64,000 nucleotides of DNA from Tomocerus qinae (lineage: Eukaryota > Arthropoda > Collembola > Entomobryomorpha > Tomoceridae). The number at the start of each line of letters is the position of its first letter. Within the stretch, counting starts at the first letter, position 1. A program made the position numbers and the translations under genes. Below the pieces are notes generated by a model. It saw only the letters and a list, made by a program, of their open reading frames with translations, made no database searches and was not told the DNA's origin. Where the stretch lies: contig CM034547.1 of the NCBI GenBank assembly GCA_020055645.1, forward strand, positions 16,834,513 to 16,898,512, written 5' to 3'. This document shows, piece by piece, positions 27,301 to 39,300 of this stretch.

Positions 27301-30300
27301 GGACGACACTGCCTTTTTCATGCATAACTCTTGTCTATACCGCTCTTTTTGATATCTATTAACGGCAGATCCACTATTATATTCCATCCATGAACATTTT
27401 TACTTCGACTTATTTAACAAAACAATCTCCACTATTTAAGATGATACATACTTGACATTTGACTTTATAGCCAACTTAACTGATAATTAATATCTCATAT
27501 CAGGCTGAAGCAACCAGTTAGCATTATTTAGTACATGACATGCAAAAACATTATAAAAACTTCTAACTGCTCCGCTGATTTTATTTGACAGTGACGCACA
27601 CACCACTACTAGCCCCATCGCATGCTATCATGGATATAAATTGACATTTCATTCTCTCTCTGCTTCAACTCAGATTCATGCACGAGTATAATATTATAAT
27701 AACAATAACAAGTAATCATTGAATTCTACCTGCTTATAAATAATAAGTAGGTATGCACATACTAGTTATGCATGGCTGTATACAAATATTCTTTTCATGA
27801 TTCAATTCATACTTAAAGCATATGGAATTATCTCCTGGTTGCATCACTTGATACAGTTATTTTTACACTACACCGTACTGGTAAAAATGTAAAATAAAAA
27901 ACTGTCTGTCAATGTCAACATTTTCATACAGTTAACAAAAATACCAGCACATACACTTATTAAAAAGTATTCACGGATTTTCTGATTATCAATGGGAATG
28001 GATACTGATATGCATTTTTCCTGCTTGTAGTAGTATTTGCTTCCAATATAAGATGCCGAATGTCTATCAAAATTAATCTTTTAAAGTCTAAAATGTATCT
28101 TGGATTCGTTTGAATGGGAATAAAATCTTTTCATAGATAGCCATAGGAAATTGGTTGGAAATAAGAATGGAAGCGTCAAATTGAAGCTCATGATAATAAT
28201 CCATGTGAAGTTTGATTTGTTGTGGTGGGCTGTACATAAGCTGAGCTCTTTCCTTAGCAGTATAAAGTATGTGCATTGTGTATGGATTATATTTAAGCGA
28301 CCCGTTTCGAAATAACTCGTAGAACTGAATTAGTCCGTCTGACGAAAGCATATTTATGTTTCCTTATAAGAAAAGAAAAAGAACAGAGTGGGACTGGGAA
28401 GGAAACCAAGGATGATGGAGCCGTAGGCCTTTCTTTAGTCTACAGGGAGAATTTAACCCTTTACTTTAACATTTGCTTTGCCTTATTTGCTAGAACTAAA
28501 TCGTGGTAGTAATAAGGATATATCGTTGTAGGTCCTGCAGACGTAGAAATAACATGGAGCATCGTATTACATGTTGAGTGTAGGTAAGTATTAAGTAGGC
28601 ATGTTTACGAATAGATGACATGAGGTAGGTTGCTAAAACCTACGTGCACTATATAAAGGGCTGATTATTATTCTACCTTCAGTAAATTGTAAATGTACCC
28701 TTATTGAGCATATACAAAACGAGCCTCAGTAAAGCTAGAGAGATAACTATCTAGATTCCCAGCAAGGTGCAGGCAGTTTCTTTACTTATTTTCCAAAGCC
28801 GGCGGATAGCCCAAGTAAGTCAACAAATGAACACGCAGAAAGGGAAGGAAACAAGAGCCGAACAAATTCTCAAGACAAGACACTACTAGATAGATAGAGT
28901 TAAATATAAAGGTGTATACTGAATTTCATCAAATAATATCTCTAGGTTTTCATCATGCAAGGTGAGATGTGTTTTTACAGTGTATCCCAACAGTATACAA
29001 TTTAACTAGGTAAAGGTATGATATCTAGAAAAACAGATAATGAGTACATAGCTACTAAATGTACCTATGTAGGTTGATTGTGATTCGGAGCCAACTCAAG
29101 GCAAGACTAGTCTACTCCTTTTAGTCTCTATAATCAAATCATTCAGATCATGCAAATGAAGCATCTTCAACTGAATTACTTGTGTACTTATTTATGTTGC
29201 CTTTCCACCTACCTAAAGAATATATCTACAGATTGCCTTACATAATGTATACCTATATCAAAAACACGTTTCACAAAATTTTATAAATGCATACCTAATG
29301 TAGTAAATGAAGACTTCAAACTCAATACTTGTAGTAGATGGCAAAATAATTCTCAGCATACGTGCGAAACGTGTATGTACCAATAAAATCTTGACAAAAT
29401 GGTCCTCTATCATAAACACGAGTCTAATAGGCATGAATTAGATCTCTAGTGATAAACGGATCAAGTAAATGTTTCTGTCGTGCATTTAAATGTTATATAT
29501 GTTTACAAGGAGAGAAAACACCTTTCTCAATCTGTAGTTTCAGGTATACATTTTTATGATATACTTATAGCTGTCATTTCTTGGAATTCAGGTTATAATA
29601 GGATGGTCATGGCTATAAAAATCCACCACAATTGTGCATCATCCACTCAAGCAATTGAGAAACAGAGAGAGAGACAGCATTAAAGTAATCGTTGAAATGC
29701 AAAGTGAAAAAATACGAAAATCAGATAACATCTAGTGATAATATACCCAGGGCATACTAGGTACTTATTACACAAATGGTAATGCTATCAGTGAATTCCT
29801 TGTTACTTTTCGTAGTAATCATACTAACATTAACAAGCACGTTTTTCACTGTTTGTGTCATAAAAACCAATTGTCACTGCTATATTGAATGTATTTCTAT
29901 TTTATATTTATAACGCAAAGGTGCAGAAGAACAAGTCAATATCTCACGATTGTACTGACAGGCTTGTGTAGCAATTTTTTCCATTGGAATCACGGCAAGA
30001 GGCATAATAGCATAATAAGAAAGTTAAGTATTTGCTCATCATCTTCCATTAAGTTTTTCAGGATTTTAATGTCTACCTTTATGTAACTAGAACGAATTTT
30101 ACGACGTGGCTTCGCTCGCGTTTTGCATTTACACCATTCCATAATAGTAGATCACTTTTCTAGAGAATTCTCATGTAGGTATATTTTTGTGTTGTTTTAG
30201 GTACAAGTGTTCATGCAATATAAAGTGTAAAAAGCCTCAGGAATGTGAAGGAAGAACAAAAGGGAACGTGCAAGTCTACATTTCCTATAGGCAAGATATT

Positions 30301-33300
30301 CTATTTTGAATATTCTACATTCTATAGAAAATGCAGCAAGTTTCACATTCTGAACAGCACTTGGTTAGGTGCTCTTCATTCGGATTCTTTTATTACATCT
30401 TGACGCACATGTTAAAAGTTGTAAAATGCTCAATGAGGCAAAATTCCACGACGCAAGTATAAGTTATACCGATAAGGAGTCAATATCTCTAAATGTATAG
30501 GAAATAGGACATTCCTACTTATGAATTGCATAGAGGAGGTTGTTATGCTCATGCAATGCACATGTTAAGCTAACTAAATACAAATACTCAGCGTTTGTTT
30601 ACTAAAGTTGAGCTGGATTTTTGTCGTTAGTATGTATATGGTAGACATGATGTGTTGAAGGTATCTAGCTGTTTGTCGTAGACGTAGCAATACCTACCTA
30701 AGTTGTTCACTGATCTCACATCACATTTCCAATCTACTTTAGCCAATAATAATATGTATAGAGGAGATGTTTAAGAGTCAGTTTAACATACAATGCATGC
30801 TCACGAAAAGAAGGCACAAACTCTTTAGAATTTTCTAAGCATTTCTATGCACATGAAATGAAGAGAGGAATGGATGAAATGGATCGGATGGTCTCCTTAC
30901 ATACAGAATAACATCACGACCAAGATGAACGAGCATCTTCTTCATTTTCTTTGCTGTTCTTTGGCTATTCTGTCTGGCTGGTGCCCTTCCTAGCCCCCAA
31001 CTATTTCAACAAGACCTATTCATCCCATTGCATTCGCTCCTCTCTCCATTTATCTGTGTACTCTCTGTTCAGCCTTTAAATTCTCTCCTTTGTTGGTCTG
31101 TGTGGTTTAGTTTTGGTTTACAATTTACACCACACCAACCTTTGCCTGGTATTATGTCTTCTTCTATGGATTACAGAATATCTCTTATATACGTGTACCT
31201 GAGTATTATGCTCAACATACCTACATGTACTTATCAAATGCACACCTAACCTAATAAATGCGCAATGCCTTTTTCTAGATTCTTATGAATCCAATCTATC
31301 TCCATTTCATTCAAGGATTTATTGGCTGACGTGACTGCATAAGATACACACACATATAAAATCATATAAAACCTTGCGTTATACCTATATACTATATAGT
31401 TATACCCGGAGGTTGTTTTCTATAAGCTGGCTATTCTATACTACAGACTGCCTTTGTAGACTGTGTTTTGTTTATTGGATATGTAAAGAAAAAATCCTGT
31501 TTCTTCAGGGGAAACTTACAATTTAACAGTGGAAACTTTTCCAATGAGCTCAATCCATCACCATCAAATGTAGTTATTGACAAGCAATCTAATACTATCC
31601 GTACAAAATCATACACAGATAAACTTATGCTCACTACCTAAGTGCTAGTAGGAAATTGCCCTTCTTTTGTAACATGACCTTAACAAGGAAAATGTTAAAA
31701 TAAACAAAAATATTAAGTTTTCTCATCGTGATTAACAGGTATTCAGAAATTTTCAGTTTTGCCTTCCCTTTTTCCTGCCCCTTAGTTTATACCTTTTGAT
31801 GACGAGTTTTTAATTAAGGAGGAAAGTGAGAATATGCACTTCATAATGTTCCTATGATCGTTTCTACAGATAACAAATGCTACGTACTACGAATTACAAA
31901 CCTATTCATTCTTCTGGTAACAGACATAACAAGAAACGCTTTTTAAGGTATAAATCATGTTCTCCTTAAATGGCTTTGGTCGAATTTTAGTGTGAGAAAT
32001 ACACAGAACAACCACCAAAAATGTTGTTTATTGTTCAGTAGGCAAGAAATATTTATGTTTGTAGGATTATCTACAAACTGTAAGCAAATGCAAACAAACC
32101 TCAAATTTAACTTCGTTCGACAAGAATTCGGGATGATCATGGGAATGTATTGAGGATTCCGAAGAGGCAAGACCCGCATTCACATGAGCGCCATTGTTAC
32201 AAGAGGAGGATGTATCATCCCTTACAAGGTCTTCCGTGTCAGATGGTCTTCCATCACTTGCGTCCGAACCCAACACTAAAAACAAAGAAAGATACATTCA
32301 CAAATTAATGAGCTGCATTTCAACATAAATATAAATATCTGATTGGATTCCTTTACGAGTTTCTACAATACAAACTGACATTAACTTCGTCTGAACAACA
32401 ATCTACATATATGGATAATCTACCAAGATTCATGATTCATTCCAGAATTTTTCATCCACGGGGGATTTCCACTTTTAATGTGCTATCCCAATGTAAATTC
32501 TACCCATCAACAAACACAAATCCACCCACTTCAAACACATTAAAATACTATTCTATTAAACTTATTTTCTCTTACTTGAAGGTTTTCTACCATTTCTTTG
32601 AGAATAAGTATAAATTAATTTATATCAACTTACAGATATTCTTGACATGCGAATAAATTTATAACGAATGCAAACAGTGCTATGTATTAACCAACATGAC
32701 AATGGCCATTTAACAATTAAATCAAGACGAGAAAACGCAACTTTTAAATAGAGAATAAAAACCAAAAATGACTGCCAACGGGGCAAAGTGGAAGTAATTA
32801 AATCACCCATTTAACATGCAGCCTGAGTAAACATTTAAAATTCCGCTAGTAAACTAAGGGAAGAAGCATCTGTAATCTTCTAATCAGTACGAAGTATTCC
32901 TGATCATGTTCTTACATAACATAGCTACTAGTCGAAGAATTATGCATGTAAGAAATGCGGTTTTGTATGAATGAATGAACTTGTATGACGGAGTAAGGAA
33001 TGCGACCGTTTTTGTTACGGATTGGAGTAACTATGCCATTCCATGTAATACTACGTCTACAAGTGCAACAAAACAAAGGGTCTCTACGAAAAGGAAAGAA
33101 GGTATGTCTATTTGTTGGAAGGTAGATAAGTCCAGGTAAGTAGGGTTCCATTATATCTGTATGGTTTTCCCCTTATTTTCAGTAGACACTTATGTATTAC
33201 ATTAGAAGGAAGTTGAGAGTGATCTTTGGGTCCCATTCCCGCTTTAGTAAAAGGCAGGTAAGCAGATAGAAAAGAGAGGGCAACGGCAGATTATGGAATC

Positions 33301-36300
33301 TGTCCGTCAAAAAAGAAACCACAGAGCAGGGAATGATTAGGATGGTGTTGGGTCTGAAGAGATGGAAGTATAACATGGTTACATATAATAATTCGGTTGT
33401 TGTGTGCACCTTTTAGTTGTCTCATGGGTTGTGTGTGACTATTATTCTTGTCTCTCTGGTATTCCTATTTATTTTGCTGGCTCACGGTTCATGAAACGAA
33501 GGAATGTGAGAGAAGAATGGAAAGAACTCAGGGTGTGTCTCCCTCAAATCCTTTGCCAAGCCAAACCAAACGATATCAAGACAAACGAAACTAACTCAAG
33601 ACACAGATCCATTCATTCATTCTTGCCTAACTAACTAAAGTATAGCATCTGAGGAACAAAAGCTGGATTCCATTATTCGCATCACATAGGTAAGAGAGTG
33701 AGTTGAGTAAGTAGACAAGACAGGATGGGAAAAACAAAGTGGAAACAAAGCCAAGTTAAACCAAACTAACTAACTCATACTATGATAATAGCGTTGAGCT
33801 GACTGAACATTAAACATTAGTCTAACTCGGATTTGCTTTGGCTCTGGCAAAGAAAAGAAAACCAGCTAGCAAATTGTACATAATGAAGTGGTTGCACCAG
33901 TCGCAGTCACTTCTCAAGGATCATCAACGTTCAGCTTTTTTGGCTGAAAAGCCGCATCCGCGGGTTTCTCAATGAAATCAAATGAACATAATCTTGTCTA
34001 GCACAGAGATAGGCATATCTTATATTTATATCGTTGACTCGACGTTCTTGATTCTGTAAGACAATTATACACCACAATATACTTACTGCTTATAGTCTAC
34101 AGTGCACTTGAGCGCTAGTGCATATAGATTGTAGAATATATCTATTCATACTGTGCGTGGACTGCGTATCTAAAACACAATAATATTTCTGTTCATAGAT
34201 AGGTAAAGGTACCTGTTAAGTAAGTACATATGTCAAACACACGATCTTTGATTTTAATACTGCAGTACACAGGTTAAGAATTCTGTAATATTATTTACAA
34301 TTAGTGTAGTAGGTACACTCTAAAGATGCGGCTCTTCAAAGTCCTGCGCTCGCAGGACTAAAGTGCTATTTCCTCGGAGTTTGGGACCCTCCTGCGATCT
34401 CAGCACTTCAGGAAAGTGCTGTGATCGCAGCAGGTAGGAGTACCGGGATTACCCGGACTGCTAGGCTTCTGCAATGGTTAAGGGTTCCACGTAACCCCGG
34501 TACTTTAATCTGCTGCGATCGCAGCATATTAGGATTGTACTACTATCCCCAGGAATGGTTTTTATGCAGTGTCGCAGTATACAGCATGATATGCATTAAT
34601 ATATGAGCAAAAAATCGCCATTTAAAGTAAAATAAATACATTATAATATTTATTACATTTTTAATTATCGATTAAATAATTAATCACTGCATATATAAAA
34701 CATTTACTACTACTACTAATACATACTCAGATACTTATACTTACTTAACAATTGGCATTGCATGTAGAGAACTCTACATACAATGCCACAAAACAGAAAT
34801 AAAATAATAAAAGCTTTTGCACATTTTAGACATTCAAATTTATAATTTAACCAATCGAAACGCAACGAACGACGAAATCGCTGTATATTATTGATAAAAA
34901 TAGTAATCAATAACTAAAAACTATGAATTAACATTGGCACATTCGATTATAATGCATCAAAAAACAAACACTGCGTATATATAGCTAATAGAACGTAATT
35001 AAATAAGGTGAACTAAAATTTGATAAAATAAATGATTAAAATTTAGTACATATTTGACCTATCAACGCACGGAGATTATAAGATAGCTTGCAGCTTCCCA
35101 TTTGTTTCCCGTAGATGCCATATTGCAAAAACTGCCAACATGCTTTGGTTTCAGCAGGAAACTCATACCCAAATACAAAAAATGTCTTGAAACACGTGTC
35201 GATTGCCTGAATAAATGCCGTTTCACAGGGAACTGCAACGTCTTCAAAGACAACAAAAGTTTGGATGAGAGAGATATCGTTTAAGCTTCCTCTGACAACA
35301 ATATGAGGTTTATGCACTCTGCTTTTAGATAATACTTCAGTAATTGCGTCGTTTGACTGAAAAAACCAAAAATTAACAGTCACTGTATGAGATTCGGATA
35401 CGGTTCTCAATATAAAAAGGATGCTTGATACTACATGGTACTCAGAGTACTCTGTAAGTGCCATTGAGTGTGTAGCATTTTATATCTTTGTATTATTTTT
35501 ACACAAGTCGGTTATTGTATAAGAAACGGAATGGATCATAAAACGTACCGATATGAACTTTAGAATGCATTCCCTGTTACGGATGGCAGGTGACCGTTTA
35601 CATGTTCCTCGTTTTGAAACTTTCGTTGGCCTTTTTGCATAGTAGTATCTGGAGATGCTAATACTGTATTTGGCAATTCAGTATTTTTTGAATTTGTGGT
35701 AAATCCAGAATATCTCAAAATGTGTGGCAAAAGTAACAATCCCACGCATGCGAATTGATCTATACATTTCAAAAATGAATTACAATGATATAATGGCAAA
35801 GTATGCTAAATATTATATCAAATAATAAATTAAATAAAAACCATTTTTAATATTACCATCCGACCATTCGTGACTGCAAGTGTTAATACCTATGGATTTT
35901 AAATGCCTGGATTGTTTCCTTCTGCATAGGAAACTAATAATTTACTAGCTGGAATCCAATTTTGGTAAAGCTTCATCGACAACGATTTGTAGTGGACGTT
36001 AAAATCCTGAACTATCTTTACCAAACAAACATGCATATTTAAATATAGTCAGTGACAGGTTTATATCAATTGTTGTCAATGTAAAAATTGCAGGGGAAAT
36101 AGTACGCAGAGTACTCTGCGTACCATTTCCATTGCAATTTCGTATGCAAAATAAAAGTATACTATTGGCAAAGTAACACTTACCATTCCTACTGTGTCAA
36201 ATAGACGTGGCATAGCAGCTTTAGTTGCAACAAAATCATTTTTCCTTATTATTTTTCTACGAGAGTATACTGTGCGCTCCATTAGAATTGGTACATCCTT

Positions 36301-39300
36301 GGACAGCATATTAGCCTTCAAAAACTGAATTGTATCTTCATCATCCACTACTTCTTCTGTAATAATTAAATACTTCTGACCAACCAAGCAGTCAAATTTA
36401 TAATTTATAGTAAATTTAGTTGAGTATATGTAATTTACCTTCGTTAGAAGTCCATCCACTCGCTTCCTGTTCTGTTGTGATTATCTCACGGTTTTTCATT
36501 AATTTTTTTCGCTGCGATTGAAGTCGTTCTACCAAATACCCAGTGGCTCTGGAGTCACCATTTGGAACATAATACCAAATTTCTTTGCCCAGACTTGCTT
36601 CGGTAGTACATCCCAAGGAGGGGAAGTAAGTAACGATGTCAGTAGCTACATCAGATAGTGCCTCCTTGGATGGGCTGTTAATAAAACACCGCCATTATTT
36701 TAAAGTGTTAACATATCAGATTAATGCCAGAACAAGAACTTACTACAATCCGTGGTTTCTAATAAGGACATCTACCAGCACTTTTGAAATTTGAAGTCTG
36801 TCAGTCTCATAAATAAACTGTTTGTTAGGTATTTTTATGTTGAAAATGTCCATCGTACGGGGGTCGGCAAAAAGTTCCGTTGTCAAATCCTAAAATAAAA
36901 GTTAGAAATTATTATTAGTTTTATTTGGAAAAAAATGTATGTAAAAGTAATGCTCGGATATAATATCGACACTTACAAAGTGATAATTTGACCTCTTGCT
37001 ATTACGATGGATTGATGTAGGTGCAGGTGAAATAAAAATTGTACTAACTTCGCCCGTATGTAGAACTTTTCCAGCATCAGTAACTTCTTGATCCAGGGTA
37101 AATGAGGTTCCAGGTAAACAGCTGATGTCCACAACTATATTATCTCCGTCAATAGAACCATTTTCAATCTCGTCTACTGGTGCTTGTGCAACTTTATACT
37201 GATTTGTTTTTACAAAAAATTTTAAACAGACTATAGATTACTTTTTCTCCAAAATGTAATGACACTAACTGTCGAGTACTCGACAGCATGTGTCATTAGT
37301 TCTTTGAGTGACTATTTACAACTTACAATAATATCTACCATTTGAATGGCATAGTGATATATACTTTATCATCATTAGGAACAAAAGACTGAAAAGAGTA
37401 CAGAGGCATATAAAAAAGAATATCTTTTGGATGTGTAACACAAACTTCATTGTCAGATTGGATTTCGTACATATTATAAAACTCATTGGCTGTCCCAAAG
37501 TATACAGTTGTTAAAAAACATAATTTTGTGTTATATTTAACACAAAAGTTCAATTTACCAAATATAGGAGCCCCGTCTAAAACTTTTAAAAGTATATAAC
37601 ATCCTATTCTGTAAGAGCAACCATTATATTCCACATTGTCTATTATTTCTACTATTGAGTCCTCTGCCGTATTGTAATATCTTGTAAGTTCTTCTTTAAA
37701 TAATTCAAAGTCCGATATGTAACTTTCCTCACATATATTGTAATTTAATGTATCAGCTTTCCAACAAAGTGTTGCTAAATTCTCAAAACATTTATGCAAT
37801 TGATATCTTTGAGAGGTAGTTTTGGCAATGTTTTTAAAATTACAGCACACATGGGCTACACCTTTGAAGAATTTATGTGTACTTTCAAACGTCATTGACC
37901 AATACTGCTTTAAAGGACCTAAATCTTTAATTATTCCTTTGTAGTGCGTCATATGATGATGTTTAGGTTTTAAATGCTTACCAGTGACTTCAATATACTT
38001 AATTAAATATTCAGTAATAAGTAAATCTAAACGTAAAATTGTTGCAGTAGACATTAATGGGGTTAATAATAAAATACATATTTCACGTAAAATATAACAT
38101 AAACGCCAATACACGTTGTCTGTGTCAATCTTATCAGCTAATAATAGAGGTAATACAACAACTAGACACATAATTTGGGATGCTGTTTGACCCCCCGTTG
38201 CATCATTGTAAATGTAGCTATCCTTTACTTCAGAGGGTTTAGATTTAACGTAGTGATAACCATAATTAAAAGATTGTATTCGATAATTTAACGTGTGGAG
38301 TGTAATAAGTCCATTGTCAATAAATTCCCTAATCATTAGCTTCAGAAAATCTGGAACAACCCCTTCAAACACATCATGCATAATATCAAAGGAAGTGAGA
38401 GTGGTTACATGATGATACGGGAGTTCGTTCAATATTGTTTCGAAATGAATTCCAGTTTCAGAAAAACATTTTTTTGTCACGTCAGCATCGTAGTTAATTT
38501 TTGTCCTTAAAAGATTTTTATCTTCTGTAACTGACGATTGACAAAAAGATTTACTCATTTTGCAACGGCGACATGGATACTTAGCATTAAATCCCTCCGT
38601 AAAACCAGTAATTGTATGAACTCCTAAGTTATCCCCTAAAAATTGTGCTAGAGCAATGTGAATAGTTTGAGAATTATTCTGACCCTGAATGCCGAGTACT
38701 CGTCCTTCGGGGTCAGAATTAACTTTCAGGCCTGTTTCCCATAGTACTTTTAACTCCTCCACAATATATTTCAATACCGCATTTGGTGTACAAGATTTTA
38801 AATCGTCTGCTTTCAATGATGCCACTAAAAAGTAATTCTTTACACTTCCCAAAAATGTTGAGGAAGGTCAATGATTGAAAAGTAAAACTGCGCTAGCTTG
38901 TGTTTTAAAATTTTCGATCCAAGGTTCACCACTTCTATTTCGTCAAATAAAGGTTTATAAAAAATGTGTCATCTGGAAATTCAGTGTTCTTAAAAAACTG
39001 CCCGTCCCTAAAGTGGGTGTAATTGTATGGAATATCATTGATCTTGTTTATATTGCCTCGAACTACCTCCATGAATCCAGGTTTAAAACACAAACGTTTC
39101 AAAGTTTCTGCAATGGGAACATATTGCATTGACAAAGGCCTGTAATTTTGAAAAACTCTTCCCTCTCTCATTGAATACATTATATCGCTATCTAGACTAA
39201 TTGCTTTAGGAGCAAGTAAGTGTCCATCTTTTTCTAACAGACGCTGAAGCTTGTAGAATGTGTCGACTTCGATAAAAAAACTCATGATTTTTTTAATGTC

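Larger units (their letters stand above)
35036..37341 (-). pseudogene. Transposon companion protein, interrupted by two stops
   Basis: Eight exons fit one phase, 495 codons: 37341-37327 (ATG), 37198-36977, 36889-36744, 36674-36439, 36356-36184, 36006-35857, 35805-35581 and 35356-35036. The sixth exon contains in-frame TAA (35899-35901) and TAG (35890-35892) although both edges keep phase. The start overlaps the transposase stop by 7 bp. The C-terminal part (RVHKPHIVVRG, FVVFEDVAVPC, AIDTCFKTFFVFGYEFP, CWQFLQYGIYG) resembles an uncharacterised protein I associate with animal EnSpm-like elements; no enzymatic motif is recognised. The middle has EIWYYVPNGDSRATGYLVERL and a basic QSQRKKLMKNRE. 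It may assist transposition, as second ORFs of CACTA elements do, but that is inference. The two stops could also mean an unrecognised extra intron. Confidence 0.65.

Noticed and set aside
34311..34322. Terminal repeat starting at TAGGTA with AG duplication
   Set aside because: Possible, but CACTC start agrees with the transposase family, so 34316 was used as the boundary.
38850..38940. Programmed frameshifting in the transposase
   Set aside because: Would need two events in 75 bp without a clear slippery site; mutation or homopolymer error is simpler.
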